Source: Bacteriovoracaceae bacterium
GTDB taxonomy: Bacteria > Bdellovibrionota > Bacteriovoracia > Bacteriovoracales > Bacteriovoracaceae
Assembly (NCBI GenBank): GCA_947450475.1
Contig: CANFVK010000002.1
Location: 372,001-436,000 of the forward strand
Direction of reading: 5' to 3'
DNA length: 64,000 nt
Positions 34,844 to 44,165 of this stretch are shown piece by piece (the stretch's first letter is position 1; every line of letters begins with the position of its first letter). The position numbers were made by a program, and so were the translations under genes. The notes beneath the pieces are model-generated. The model ran no database searches and had not been told where the DNA came from. It saw nothing but the letters and a program-made list of their open reading frames with translations.

Positions 34844-36262
34844 ATGAGCATTGACTTTCGAACAGAGCATGATCTTTTGGGAAAAAAACTGGTTCCTTCC
34901 GATGCTTATTATGGAATTCATACATTAAGGGCGATCGAAAATTTCAAAATTTCTAACGCAAAAATAAGTGATAATATTTTAATGGTGAAAGCCCTGGCCA
35001 AGACTAAAAAAGCCTGTGCTTTAGCTAATGGAGAACTTGGAACAATTGATAAAAAAATAAGCGACATCATAGCGCTGGCTTGTGATGAAATTATTATGAG
35101 CAACCGTTGCCTCAATCAATTTCCTACCGATGTTTTTCAAGGTGGTGCTGGAACATCAGTAAATATGAACGCCAATGAAGTCATTGCCAACCTTGCGTTA
35201 GAATTAATGAATCTTCCCAAAGGAAGTTATGATGTTATTCACCCCAACGACCATGTCAACAAATGCCAGTCAACCAATGATGCCTACCCTACTGCGTTTA
35301 GAGTTGCTCTTTATGATCATTTACAAGAGCTAATTTCAGCATTGATTTCTCTTAATGAATCATTCGAAAAAAAATCGTTGGAGTTTAAAAAAGTTTTGAA
35401 AATGGGACGGACTCAACTTCAAGATGCTGTCCCAATGTCCCTAGGACAAGAATTTAATGCCTTTTCGACATTAATCAAGGAAGATATCAAACTCTTATCA
35501 CAAATAAAAAATCTTATCCTTGAAGTAAACCTCGGGGCCACTGCAATTGGAACAGGAATTAATACCCCAATCGAATACGCTCCTCTCGTGGTAAAAAAAT
35601 TGCGGGAAGTAACTGGTCATGATTTTGTCTTGTCTGATGATTTAATTGAGGCCACTTCAGATTGCGGTGCCTATGTAATGATTTCAGGTGCGCTTAAACG
35701 AACTGCGGTCAAACTTTCAAAAATTTGCAATGACCTTAGACTTCTATCTAGTGGACCTCGCGCCGGCTTGAAAGAAATTAATCTTCCTGAACTCCAAGCA
35801 GGTTCGAGTATCATGCCAGCAAAAGTGAATCCAGTGATTCCAGAAGTCGTAAATCAAGTTTGCTTTAAAATTATGGGTAATGACCTAACGATCACACTAG
35901 CGGCTGAAGCTGGACAACTTCAGCTCAATGTCATGGAGCCAGTCATAGCTTCTTCATTATTTGAGTCCATTCATCTTTTAAAAAATGCTTGTTTTAATTT
36001 AAAAGATAAATGCATCGAAGGCATTACCGCCAATCCTGAAATTTGTCGGGCTTATGTGATGAATAGTATTGCTATTGTCACATTTCTCGATCCCATATTG
36101 GGACATGAAAAATGTGATGAGGTCGGAAGAATTTGTGCCGAAAGCAACAAGAGCGTTTCAGAAGTCGCTTTAGAACTAGCCCTCGTTACCCAGGCACAAT
36201 TAGATGAAATTTTTTCCGATGAAAATATGCTCAACCCAAAGTACATCGGCAAAAGGTTTTAG
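34844..36262 (+). CDS. aspA: Aspartate ammonia-lyase
   Basis: AspA converts aspartate to fumarate and ammonia. The start is ATG 34844, six bases after GGGAG; this gives 472 residues, close to the E. coli enzyme. Visible are [25 protein letters not shown] at the N-terminus, [21 protein letters not shown] near 95, [19 protein letters not shown] near 135, [17 protein letters not shown] near 187, and the superfamily signature [11 protein letters not shown] near 320 with the catalytic Ser loop. The DHVN-x-x-QSTND pattern and YYGIHT favour aspartase over fumarase C. Monocistronic by position, ending 15 bp from the convergent FecR-domain gene. Confidence 0.93.
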   Translation: MSIDFRTEHDLLGKKLVPSDAYYGIHTLRAIENFKISNAKISDNILMVKALAKTKKACALANGELGTIDKKISDIIALACDEIIMSNRCLNQFPTDVFQGGAGTSVNMNANEVIANLALELMNLPKGSYDVIHPNDHVNKCQSTNDAYPTAFRVALYDHLQELISALISLNESFEKKSLEFKKVLKMGRTQLQDAVPMSLGQEFNAFSTLIKEDIKLLSQIKNLILEVNLGATAIGTGINTPIEYAPLVVKKLREVTGHDFVLSDDLIEATSDCGAYVMISGALKRTAVKLSKICNDLRLLSSGPRAGLKEINLPELQAGSSIMPAKVNPVIPEVVNQVCFKIMGNDLTITLAAEAGQLQLNVMEPVIASSLFESIHLLKNACFNLKDKCIEGITANPEICRAYVMNSIAIVTFLDPILGHEKCDEVGRICAESNKSVSEVALELALVTQAQLDEIFSDENMLNPKYIGKRF

Positions 36263-36277
36263 CAGAACAGCAGATCT

Positions 36278-36874
36278 TTATTTCATATCCTTAAAAACTG
36301 CTTTGGCCATACCAATCATAGATTTTGCGGCCAGTGTTGCCTTCAATTCACGCTTGGGAGCAATGGTCACATCTTCATCTTTATGAACTTCAATCTGACC
36401 GCTTCCAGACTTGGCACTCACAACTCCTTCGCATACACACAGATAAGTTTGGGACTTGTCTTCTTCAATGAAAAACTGAGTTCCTCTAACTCCAAATGAA
36501 GCTCGCTTGGTTTTAACATCAAAAGTTTCATTCGGAGTGAGTGGCTTTATAACAGAAAAAATTTTTCCCTTTAGTAGTTCAAAGAATGTATTTTTAGGAT
36601 TCAATGTTGTCACCAAGACGTGAGCTCCGACTAAACGAACAATATGACCATTTTGAAATTTCACTTCAATATAATCACCCTTTTTAGGAATGGAGACATC
36701 CATCCCCTCGGCAATCTCGGCTCCCACTTTGATTTTTTCCTTATTAACAAAAGCAGATCCTGAAATTTTAGAAACATTAGCAACGGGCATGAACCCCTGC
36801 GCCCAAGCTGAGGACTTTTGCATAATAAAAAGATGAATCAAGAAAATGGAAAGCACTATTGATTTAATTTTCAT
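36278..36874 (-). CDS. Secreted FecR-domain protein
   Basis: The 198-residue product has a signal peptide (about residues 1-25, SAWA) and one FecR domain: AGAEI-like VGAEIAEGMDVSIPKKGDYIEVKFQNG near 50, FELLKGKIFSVIKP, and the conserved tail of the domain FDVKTKRASFGVRGTQFFIEE near 120, which is the core FecR motif (T-x-x-A-x-x-G-V-R-G-T-x-F). There is no sigma factor or TonB receptor nearby, so it is not a FecIR system; periplasmic FecR domains often act as structural or ligand-binding modules. It follows, with an 11 bp overlap, a small secreted protein on the same strand. Confidence 0.82.
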   Translation of the reverse strand: MKIKSIVLSIFLIHLFIMQKSSAWAQGFMPVANVSKISGSAFVNKEKIKVGAEIAEGMDVSIPKKGDYIEVKFQNGHIVRLVGAHVLVTTLNPKNTFFELLKGKIFSVIKPLTPNETFDVKTKRASFGVRGTQFFIEEDKSQTYLCVCEGVVSAKSGSGQIEVHKDEDVTIAPKRELKATLAAKSMIGMAKAVFKDMK

Positions 36875-37337
36875 TAAAACTATCCCCTATCGATTTAGAA
36901 AAATAACAATTTATATTTTTTTCGAGCATTGAAAAATGTGCAAGGTCTAAGCGGTTAGCAAATATTTTTCGCAGTTCTTCACATCCTTTTTGAGGATTAA
37001 GACAATACTTCAAATCTTTTATGTCACAAGATAAACTGATCATAACACTATCACTTCTTTCACAAACAACTTTCTTTTTTGTTTTTTCAATAAAGCCACG
37101 AGTTAGTGATTTATCAAGGGGAAATTTTTTAAGACAAAAATCCATAAGTTTAAAAGTTTTATTAAGACATTCAATTTCACTTAAATTCCTTGGCGTTATC
37201 AATATGGCATCTTGCACACCAAATTCTTTACAAACTTCTACATATTCATATTCACTAAATCTTGGCGCAGAAATGTCGTGCTTTAAAACGGCAGCATTAA
37301 GTCGGTTGGAGAGAAATAAAAAAACGATAAAAGTCAT
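36864..37337 (-). CDS. Small secreted Cys-containing protein, unknown function
   Basis: ATG 37337 is chosen as start because a signal peptide (MTFIVFLFLSNRLNA) begins there and GGAGGAG lies about 12 bp upstream; an in-frame extension to 37370 would put charged residues ahead of it and run into the gdhA terminator. The mature protein of about 142 residues has eight cysteines (for example CKEF, IECLNK, DFCLKKF, VVCERS, LSCDIKDLKYC, KGCEEL, INCYF), consistent with disulfides in the periplasm. No family recognised. The stop overlaps the FecR-domain gene start by 11 bp, so both are coupled and may act together. Confidence 0.6.
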   Translation of the reverse strand: MTFIVFLFLSNRLNAAVLKHDISAPRFSEYEYVEVCKEFGVQDAILITPRNLSEIECLNKTFKLMDFCLKKFPLDKSLTRGFIEKTKKKVVCERSDSVMISLSCDIKDLKYCLNPQKGCEELRKIFANRLDLAHFSMLEKNINCYFSKSIGDSFNEN

Positions 37338-37365
37338 ATTGAAAAAATTCTCCTCCAAAAAGAAA

Positions 37366-37381
37366 GCCACCCGAAGGTGGC
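37366..37381 (-). terminator. Rho-independent terminator of gdhA with UUCG tetraloop
   Basis: GCCACC/GGTGGC (37366-37371 and 37376-37381) closes a TTCG loop on the minus strand, followed by TTTCTTTTT. It lies 27 bp after the glutamate dehydrogenase stop and just before the next minus-strand gene. Confidence 0.85.
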
Positions 37382-37407
37382 CTATACGTAATTAATTCTT
37401 TTAAGGA

Positions 37408-38667
37408 CTATGATGGCCACAATCCTCTCATCTTCATGGCTTTCTCTAATCGACGAATCGCCGCTACCAGTGCAGCACTTTTCATGTTGCAATTAAATTC
37501 TTTTGAAGTTGTGTAAACATTTTCAAAAGATGCCTTCATAATTGAATGAAGTTTGCTATTAACTTCGTCTAGATCCCAGAAGAATGATTGAAGACCTTGA
37601 ACCCATTCAAAATACGAAACAATAACTCCTCCTGAATTGCAGAGAATATCAGGAATCAAGAAAGCACCTTTAGCCGTAACGATGTCAATCGCTTCTTTTG
37701 TAAGAGGACCATTGGCTCCTTCTGCAATAATTTTAGCTTTGACGACATGGGCGTTATCTTTGGTGATTACTCCATCAATCGCTGCCGGAATAAGAACATC
37801 TACACTTAGTGCAAATAGCTCATCATTGGTGATGTGCTTAGTTCCTGGCATTCCCTTTAGAACTCCATTTTGCTTTACCCATTTCTCGCACTTTTCAATG
37901 TCCAGACCATTTGGATCGTAAACACCTCCAGAGACATCAGAGACTGCAACAATTTTTGCCCCCTGGGCTTTTAAATCATAAGCAGCTGGAATACCTACTT
38001 TTCCAAAACCATGAATGGCCACAGTCGTATTTTGATTTATAGTCATTCCGATTTTTTCTGCAGCAAAATTCACGCAAAACGCTACACCTTTTCCAGTCGA
38101 TTCAGCTCGACCAAGTGATCCACCTAAATCAATGGGCTTTCCAGTAACAACGGCTTGATCAGTGTAGCCTTTTATTTGCGAATAAGTGTCCATGAACCAT
38201 GCCATGGTCTGACCATCCGTACCGATATCTGGAGCTGGTATATCAATATGTGGACCAATGATCATGTTGATCTCGGTTGCATATCTTCTTGTCAAGGCCT
38301 GAAGTTCAGCACGAGAAAGTTGAGTTGGATCAACACAAATTCCACCTTTTGCTCCCCCGTAAGGAAGACCAACCAGCGCGCACTTAAAAGTCATAAGCAT
38401 TGCTAGTCCTGCAGTTTCTGAAAGATCAACTCCTGGATGGTAACGAATTCCACCTTTACCAGGTCCTAGTGATAAATTATGTTGAACTCTGTATCCGATA
38501 AAAGTTTTAACTGTTCCATCATCAAGTCGAATAGGTACAGAAACTTGTAGTGCACGTTTAGGATATTTCAATCGCTCAGCAACGTTGGGATCAAGACCCA
38601 TAATCTTGCTAGCATCTTCCAATTGCTTAATAGCATCTTGAAATAATAGACTGTCAAACAGACTCAT
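37408..38667 (-). CDS. gdhA: Glu/Leu/Phe/Val dehydrogenase, glutamate dehydrogenase-like
   Basis: The 419-residue enzyme reversibly deaminates glutamate to 2-oxoglutarate using NAD(P). Visible: RVQHNLSLGPGKGGIRYHP near 58, the catalytic Lys region GLPYGGAKGGICVDP near 100, IDIPAPDIGTDGQTMAWFMDTY near 140, VTGKPIDLGGSLGR near 170, and the Rossmann loop VAIHGFGKVGIPAA near 208. Length and the absence of an N-terminal extension fit the short NAD-type or dual-specificity hexameric GDHs. A good GGAGG ribosome binding site precedes the ATG, and a tetraloop terminator follows. With aspA nearby it fits amino-acid-based catabolism, but they are separate units. Confidence 0.93.
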   Translation of the reverse strand: MSLFDSLLFQDAIKQLEDASKIMGLDPNVAERLKYPKRALQVSVPIRLDDGTVKTFIGYRVQHNLSLGPGKGGIRYHPGVDLSETAGLAMLMTFKCALVGLPYGGAKGGICVDPTQLSRAELQALTRRYATEINMIIGPHIDIPAPDIGTDGQTMAWFMDTYSQIKGYTDQAVVTGKPIDLGGSLGRAESTGKGVAFCVNFAAEKIGMTINQNTTVAIHGFGKVGIPAAYDLKAQGAKIVAVSDVSGGVYDPNGLDIEKCEKWVKQNGVLKGMPGTKHITNDELFALSVDVLIPAAIDGVITKDNAHVVKAKIIAEGANGPLTKEAIDIVTAKGAFLIPDILCNSGGVIVSYFEWVQGLQSFFWDLDEVNSKLHSIMKASFENVYTTSKEFNCNMKSAALVAAIRRLEKAMKMRGLWPS

Positions 38668-38727
38668 TACGACCTCCGATTCAATTGAATAAGTGCCGTA
38701 GAGAATACTCTTAAATTTTTAAGAATT

Positions 38728-39534
38728 CTAGAGATTAAAAGGGAAACTGGCGTTCATCTCGATTCTTTTATCCGCGTCATTGCCATTGACTTGAGATGTA
38801 GATGAAAGGCGTGCTTTGATATTTTTTGTAACTTCCTGATCCACGAAAGCGACCCATTGAGCTTCGTTTATATTGTATTCAAAACCAGTGGTTGTACCAA
38901 GTTGAGCAAAATCTTTCTTAGTGAGTATCTTCGTTTTACCACTTGCGCTAATCGTTCCCGAGCAGTCAATCCACGGGTTTTTAACTTCAATTATCGCTTT
39001 ACCTTGAAGAACGCGAGCTTTAAATTTTAAACTAATATATTTAGATACTGGTACCGAAGCATTTGGCCTAAGAGATTTTTCAACTTTGCTCATTGAATAT
39101 AGAGTTGAACCTTCTTGTGCATTTTTCATTTCACCAGCAAGTCTTTTATCAGCATATCTCAATAAATTTTTAGAAATAAACTGAGACTTAACTTCAGTTG
39201 TAGGAGTTTTATAGAGTCCAGTGGATTCTAGATGCCAATTCTTTGCGTATTCTTCAGTTCGCTCCCAACTTGCCAGCGATTCACGCATACCACGCATAAC
39301 ACCAGCATCATCTTCCGCAAAAAGAGTTTCAGAAATCTCTTTTTTCTCCAAAGGAACTGTTAAAACTTCTTCATCAAAAGCACTGGCCGGAGCTCGAGAG
39401 ATTGCAACTTTATGACTAATTTCAAAAGCCAAAACACTAGCACTTGAAAGTGACAAAGCAAGAACCAATGACAGGTGACTAAAATTTAGACATCTTCTGA
39501 TTGTTGGCTTTGAATTTATGCTCAGAGTTTTCAT
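38728..39534 (-). CDS. Secreted beta-rich protein, unknown function
   Basis: The 268-residue product has a long signal region (residues 1-36, ending VLA-F). The first half of the mature protein is helical and charged; the second half from about residue 160 is beta-rich with alternating hydrophobic residues (SLKFKARVLQGKAIIEVKNPWIDC, FVDQEVTKNIKARLSSTSQ) and ends in NASFPFNL with terminal Phe-x-Leu, which suggests outer-membrane or periplasmic beta structure. No named family recognised. It is alone between gdhA and the parAB unit. Confidence 0.6.
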   Translation of the reverse strand: MKTLSINSKPTIRRCLNFSHLSLVLALSLSSASVLAFEISHKVAISRAPASAFDEEVLTVPLEKKEISETLFAEDDAGVMRGMRESLASWERTEEYAKNWHLESTGLYKTPTTEVKSQFISKNLLRYADKRLAGEMKNAQEGSTLYSMSKVEKSLRPNASVPVSKYISLKFKARVLQGKAIIEVKNPWIDCSGTISASGKTKILTKKDFAQLGTTTGFEYNINEAQWVAFVDQEVTKNIKARLSSTSQVNGNDADKRIEMNASFPFNL

Positions 39535-39628
39535 GGCTTACACCTTTTAACTTTCCAATAAGTTCTATTACTGAATTATTATTGCAAAGGTCAGTCCACT
39601 TTACCCACTAAAGGTAATTAAGGCAAAA

Positions 39629-39648
39629 AAGGCCGGTTTCCCGGCCTT
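39629..39648 (-). terminator. Rho-independent terminator of parAB
   Basis: AAGGCCGG/CCGGCCTT (39629-39636, 39641-39648) with a 4-nt loop, followed on the minus strand by a run of six T. It lies 12 bp after the parB stop. Confidence 0.9.
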
Positions 39649-39660
39649 AATTATTTGAGA

Positions 39661-40551
39661 TTACTGATCCATCATTTCTTTAGTTTCTTCAACCAGTGTT
39701 CTAAGTAACTCTTGAGTCTTTTGGTCTAGATTTAAGTCCTTAGATTTAGAATTCATCGCTTTCAAGAAAGCATTGGCACTAAGTCCCTTGGGCAGACCTG
39801 CAGCAGGATTTTGCGCCACAATTTTGCGCTTGGCCTTAATCAAGCCGCCGTTGCTGATTTGACGGGCCAGTTCAGAGCGCTTCGTAATCAAGCCCTCGAG
39901 CACTTTAGTCTCCAATTCATTTTTCATGTCACCAGCTTCCAGGGCATCCCATTCTAAAAGCACATACTTTTCAATATCATGCTTTTTAGCGGCTTCTTTT
40001 AAAGCGCGAGGCATTTTGGCAATTAATAAAGAGCGGTGCACTTCAGACTTTGAAATTCCAAGTGCAGCTTGGATTTTTCTTTCACTAGCTTCAGTAGCTA
40101 TTTGATAATTTAAAATACCATCAGCCTTATCAACATAATGAAGTTCTTCTCGTGAAGAGTTTTCTGAAAATTGAATGGCCATCAACTCTTCTTCTGTTTT
40201 ATTTTCTAAAACAAAACAAGGAGCTTTTTCAGCTTGATTAAAACTCAGCGCTCTAAAGCGTCTTTCTCCACAAATGAGACGATAGCTTCCATTTCGATCT
40301 CTGTGTAGAACTAATGGTTGTATTAGTCCATTAACTTCAATATTTTTTGCGAGGTCTTTAATAGAGTCATCATTAAACTTGGTTCTTACTTGTTCTTTGA
40401 CAACTATATTTCTTAATTGGATTTCATCAAGTTTAGCACCTTGAAGAAGTCTCTCATCAGAAATTTTAAAAACATCATGGCCAATTTTATCGGCTAGATC
40501 GATCGTTTTTCTTTCTTTTTTAGATATTCGAGCAGTAAATGTCTTCGACAT
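39661..40551 (-). CDS. parB: ParB/Spo0J-type partition protein (CTPase-fold)
   Basis: The 296-residue protein would bind parS sites and load as a sliding clamp to help chromosome or replicon segregation. Residues about 45-140 are the ParB/sulfiredoxin-like domain: IEVNGLIQPLVLHRD, LICGERRFRALSF (CTP-binding box II) and IQFSENSSREELHYVDKA (box III). A KorB-like HTH follows (ALGISKSEVHRSLLIAKMP, near 165), then a helical linker and a C-terminal dimerization helix. It lies 39 bp downstream of parA and is closed by a strong terminator. No parS-like 16-mer (TGTTNCACGTGAAACA pattern) was seen in the window. Confidence 0.88.
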   Translation of the reverse strand: MSKTFTARISKKERKTIDLADKIGHDVFKISDERLLQGAKLDEIQLRNIVVKEQVRTKFNDDSIKDLAKNIEVNGLIQPLVLHRDRNGSYRLICGERRFRALSFNQAEKAPCFVLENKTEEELMAIQFSENSSREELHYVDKADGILNYQIATEASERKIQAALGISKSEVHRSLLIAKMPRALKEAAKKHDIEKYVLLEWDALEAGDMKNELETKVLEGLITKRSELARQISNGGLIKAKRKIVAQNPAAGLPKGLSANAFLKAMNSKSKDLNLDQKTQELLRTLVEETKEMMDQ

Positions 40552-40590
40552 ATTTAATTCTCCACTTCCCTGTACAAATTAATGTCTAAA

Positions 40591-41364
40591 TTATAAATTA
40601 AGTGATTTCCAAAGTTCTTCGTAGTCCTTTCGTCCAGCAGACTTTGCGCCCATCACACAAATTGGTCTCCTCGTAGAAATTGATTCTTGCATTTGAACCA
40701 TGTTTCTAATCATCGGAGTAATTTGAAATGACTGGGACAACTCCTCCATGCGAACTTTTTCAATTTTTCGGCGAGGATTAACCATTGAAGGAATAATCGA
40801 AAATTCTAGACTTGGATTTTCAGTTTCTTTAATGATCTCAAAAGTGTCCATTAACTCTTCAAGACCATCTATAGAATAATCTTGAGCTTGTGTTGGAATA
40901 AGAACTCGATTTGAAGCTACAAGAGACATGATCAACTCATCTCCTAGCATTGGCGGCGTATCGATAACGACATAGTCAAAATCGAGATGAGCTTCTTGCA
41001 ATCTTTTTCTAAGCAAGCGCTCCTTTCTTCCAGCTTCTTTTCTAATTTCACCTTCTGAAAGGATCAGTAACTTAGAAAGATTGGCAAGATGTCTGCTGGC
41101 AGGAATGATCTTTATATTCTTATAAAGTTTTCCTTCCATTTCGGGTTTTACGATAACATCTTCAATTCCGACATCGCCGATAAGCCACTCTGGAACTAAA
41201 GTACGTTGAATCTGAACCCCAAAAGTTGAACTGAGGTTGGCTTGAGAGTCTAAGTCAATGACTAAAACTTTGTAGCCTTTGTTAGCGAGATGACAAGCGA
41301 GTTGGTAACATTGCATAGTTTTACCAACGCCACCTTTGTTATTGCCGATCGTGATAACTTCCAT
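40591..41364 (-). CDS. parA: ParA/Soj-type partition ATPase
   Basis: The 257-residue ATPase has the deviant Walker A motif NNKGGVGKT at residues 8-16 with the signature lysine, A' motif VLVIDLDSQANLSSTFG near 35, and Walker B region DFDYVVIDTPPMLGDE near 120. It lacks an N-terminal HTH, so it is of the short Soj/type Ib size. Together with ParB it would move replicon origins over the nucleoid. Ribosome binding site GGAG 6 bp before ATG. The chromosomal pair usually lies beside gidAB/rsmG-mnmG near the origin; those genes are not here, so this could be the chromosomal pair in a moved position or a second system. Confidence 0.9.
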   Translation of the reverse strand: MEVITIGNNKGGVGKTMQCYQLACHLANKGYKVLVIDLDSQANLSSTFGVQIQRTLVPEWLIGDVGIEDVIVKPEMEGKLYKNIKIIPASRHLANLSKLLILSEGEIRKEAGRKERLLRKRLQEAHLDFDYVVIDTPPMLGDELIMSLVASNRVLIPTQAQDYSIDGLEELMDTFEIIKETENPSLEFSIIPSMVNPRRKIEKVRMEELSQSFQITPMIRNMVQMQESISTRRPICVMGAKSAGRKDYEELWKSLNL

Positions 41365-41555
41365 GAATCACTCCTGTTGTGTAATAGCTATTTAAAATGT
41401 TCGGCCATTACAAATAAGATGTCAAAGAAAAAATGCCCCTACAAAAAACAGTAGGACCTAAATTTTTTTTCATTCAATCGGCAAGTGCTAACCGATGACA
41501 GAATTTAGTTGCTGCTATATCGTTAGAGAAAGACTTTTTTTATCTCGGAAAAAAT

Positions 41556-42686
41556 ATGAAAATCAAATCCTCACTCGCTTTAATTTTTACTGTCATTTTA
41601 TTGGCATCTTGTGCCCATCATTCAAAAAATTTTTCTCAAAAAGATATATCACTTTTTACCATGAACTCTACCGCTCCCATTGTTGGCAAAACAGTTAGTG
41701 GGCAAGAAATTTACCTCGGCGGCTTTTCAGGTTTAAGTTTCATTGAAGAAAAAAATGGTGCCTATTTTTTTAATACCATTACCGATCGCGGCCCCAATGG
41801 TTGGAGCGAGGGTAATGAGCGTCCTTTTTTACTTCCAGAATTTTCCCCGCAAATCGTAACCCTTAAAGCAATTGCCGGCACCCAGACATTATCGGTCGTT
41901 AAAACACTGGAGCTCAAAAAGAAAAATGGCAAGCCGTTGAGTGGACTGCCAAATATGCGGTTGGAAGAAAATCCAACAGACCTATATGGATTGATGTATT
42001 CAATTGATCCTGATGGGCTTGATACGGAGGCACTAACATCGGATTCGGAAGGTGGATTTTGGGTGGGAGAAGAATACGGCCCCTCGCTAGTTCACTTCAA
42101 CTCTGAAGGCAAAATGATCCGTCGTCTTAGTCCTGGAAGTGATATTCCCAAAATCTATGCTGAAAGACGACCCAATCGTGGCTTTGAAGCCATTGCCAAA
42201 ATCGACAATCGACTTTTTGGATTTTTGCAAAGTCCATTGCCAAAAGAAAATCAATTTTCGCGAATTGTTGAAGTTGATACCAATTCCAATAAAGCAGTCG
42301 CCGAATATTTTTATCCTTTTGAAACGGGCAATGATAAAATTGGCGATGCTGTAATGGTCGGCAAAAACAGCATACTGGTCATAGAACAAAATGGGAAAAC
42401 GGGGAATCTTAGCAGTAAGCTCATCTATAAAATAACCTTAAAGGACAGCGATGCGCTGGTTGAAAAAAAGCTCATTGCCGACCTCAAAAGCACACCCTTT
42501 AATAACGTAGAAAAAGTTGAGGGCCTAGCACTCATTAACTCTCACACAATAGCACTAACTTATGATAACGATTTCCAAATTGATGGAAAAACTGATCGAC
42601 AATCCGGAATTACTCCTCTAAATAAACTTCAAAACCAATTGCTGATTCTCAATATTGATGAGGATTTGAGCACGGAATCTAAATAA
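41556..42686 (+). CDS. Phytase-like (esterase-like) lipoprotein
   Basis: The 376-residue product has a lipoprotein signal (lipobox LLASC, Cys about 19) and the phytase-like beta-propeller domain (PF13449 type): GGFSGLSFIEEKNGAYFFNTITDRGPNG near 52, LYGLMYSIDPDGLDTEALTSDSEGGFWVGEEYGPSLVHF near 145, RRPNRGFEAIAKI near 205, KIGDAVMVGKNSILVIEQN near 262 and EKVEGLALINSHTIALTYDNDF near 325. Members bind metal in the propeller and are often annotated esterase-like; substrates are not settled. It is exported, so it may act on phosphate esters outside the cell. It stands in front of the rhodanese-nadA operon, 16 bp away, and may be cotranscribed. Confidence 0.85.
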   Translation: MKIKSSLALIFTVILLASCAHHSKNFSQKDISLFTMNSTAPIVGKTVSGQEIYLGGFSGLSFIEEKNGAYFFNTITDRGPNGWSEGNERPFLLPEFSPQIVTLKAIAGTQTLSVVKTLELKKKNGKPLSGLPNMRLEENPTDLYGLMYSIDPDGLDTEALTSDSEGGFWVGEEYGPSLVHFNSEGKMIRRLSPGSDIPKIYAERRPNRGFEAIAKIDNRLFGFLQSPLPKENQFSRIVEVDTNSNKAVAEYFYPFETGNDKIGDAVMVGKNSILVIEQNGKTGNLSSKLIYKITLKDSDALVEKKLIADLKSTPFNNVEKVEGLALINSHTIALTYDNDFQIDGKTDRQSGITPLNKLQNQLLILNIDEDLSTESK

Positions 42687-42702
42687 GCTTGCGGAGATTG
42701 CC

Positions 42703-43026
42703 ATGATTAAGGAATGCGATGTTACAGAAGTAAAAACTAAAATCGATGCAGGTGATAATTTTCAATTCATAGACTGTCGGGAGTTACCTGAGTGGATAGA
42801 TGCCCGCATTCCAGGTGCCACTTTTTTGCCACTTTCAGAATTCGAGGCAAAGTACCAAGATGTACTAAAAGATAAAGACCAAGATATTGTCATATATTGT
42901 CGAAGTGGTAAAAGAAGTTTAAACGCATGTATGTTTTTACTTTCCAAAGGCTACACCAACTTGACCAACGTTGAAGGCGGAATTATTAGCTGGATTCAAT
43001 CCGGCTATCCTACTCAAAATGGATAA
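42703..43026 (+). CDS. Single-domain rhodanese-like protein
   Basis: The 107-residue cytosolic protein is one rhodanese domain: FIDCRELPEWIDARIPGATFLPLSEFE near 25, and the active-site loop VIYCRSGKRSLNAC with the persulfide-forming Cys near residue 66, then GYTNLTNVEGGIISW. Rhodaneses transfer sulfane sulfur. GGAG lies 6 bp before the ATG. Its stop overlaps the nadA start (TAATG), and a cysteine desulfurase follows nadA, so it probably helps build or protect the NadA 4Fe-4S cluster; this role is an inference from the operon. Confidence 0.88.
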   Translation: MIKECDVTEVKTKIDAGDNFQFIDCRELPEWIDARIPGATFLPLSEFEAKYQDVLKDKDQDIVIYCRSGKRSLNACMFLLSKGYTNLTNVEGGIISWIQSGYPTQNG

Positions 43027-44144
43027 TGACTATGCTCGACTTATTTCCAGATGATGAAAAGGATGACCATAAACCGACAATCAGCGAAGAAGAACTCTCT
43101 GACCAAGAAGTTTTAATTGAATTGCAAAATCTAAAAACGCAACTAAGCGATAAAGTCGTAGTGCTTGGTCATCACTATCAGCAAGATGATGTCATTAGCT
43201 TTGCAGACATCACTGGGGATTCGCTGCAGTTAGCTCGCATTGCCTCTGAACTCACAGACAAAGAATTTATTATTTTTTGCGGTGTTCACTTTATGGCAGA
43301 AACGGCCGACATGCTTACCGGACCTCACCAAAAAGTCATTTTACCAGACCTGCGCGCTGGTTGCTCCATGGCCGACATGGCCCGTAGTAGTGAAATCGAA
43401 AAAGCCTGGAGATTTATTTCTAGCTCGACTAAAGACAAAGTTGTTCCGGTGACCTATATTAATTGTGCTGCAACCCTAAAAGCTTTTGTTGGTGAGCACG
43501 GCGGAAGTATCTGCACTTCATCCAATGCCGAAAAAGTCATTCGATGGGCCCTTGATCAAGGAGAAAAATTACTTTTTTTTCCCGACCAACACCTAGGTCG
43601 CAACACTTGCTTTAAAATGGGAATACCGCTTGAGGAAATGGTGGTCTACAATCCCAACAAGCTCAACGGTGGACTAAGCGCCCAAGATATTTCTAAGGCA
43701 AAAGTGATTTTGTGGTACGGCTTTTGTTCGGTACATCAAGGATTTTCACTCGATCAAGTCAATGCCATCAAGGAAAATGATCCCAATATGACAGTCATTG
43801 TTCATCCCGAGTGCAATTTTGAAGTGACTCAAGCCGCTGATGATTACGGTTCAACTTCTTATATCATTGATAAAATTTCCAAAGCTGCTCCCGGATCAAA
43901 ATTCGCGATAGGAACTGAGATTAATTTGGTGAATCGACTCGCACGAGAATTTCCCGATAAAACGATTGTCTCTTTGTCCCCCTATCAATGTCTTTGTACG
44001 ACTATGTATCGCATCAGACCGCGATGGCTACTTGCCAGTTTCCGTGCAATTCGAGACTATAAGCCCATCAATATTATTTCTGTTCCAGATGATATCGCGC
44101 GTTCATCTTTAAAAGCGCTCGATCGGATGTTGGCAGTAAAGTAA
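43026..44144 (+). CDS. nadA: Quinolinate synthase A
   Basis: NadA condenses iminoaspartate with dihydroxyacetone phosphate to quinolinate, the precursor of NAD, using a 4Fe-4S cluster. The 372-residue protein shows VVVLGHHYQQDDVISFADITGDS near 44, GVHFMAETADMLTGPHQKV near 86, PDLRAGCSMADM with cluster ligand Cys113, YINCAATLKAFVGEHGGSICTSSNA near 143, FFPDQHLGRNTC, VHPECNFEV (second ligand) and SLSPYQCLCTTMYRI (third ligand). The N-terminal acidic extension of about 25 residues is variable in the family. nadB and nadC are not adjacent. Confidence 0.95.
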   Translation: MTMLDLFPDDEKDDHKPTISEEELSDQEVLIELQNLKTQLSDKVVVLGHHYQQDDVISFADITGDSLQLARIASELTDKEFIIFCGVHFMAETADMLTGPHQKVILPDLRAGCSMADMARSSEIEKAWRFISSSTKDKVVPVTYINCAATLKAFVGEHGGSICTSSNAEKVIRWALDQGEKLLFFPDQHLGRNTCFKMGIPLEEMVVYNPNKLNGGLSAQDISKAKVILWYGFCSVHQGFSLDQVNAIKENDPNMTVIVHPECNFEVTQAADDYGSTSYIIDKISKAAPGSKFAIGTEINLVNRLAREFPDKTIVSLSPYQCLCTTMYRIRPRWLLASFRAIRDYKPINIISVPDDIARSSLKALDRMLAVK

Positions 44145-44165
44145 ATTATTTAAGGTCGGTTAAAA

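Noticed and set aside
40130..40160. CTTCTCGTGAAG segment resembling half of a parS site inside parB
   Set aside because: Does not match the TGTTNCACGTGAAACA pattern over enough positions and is not palindromic.
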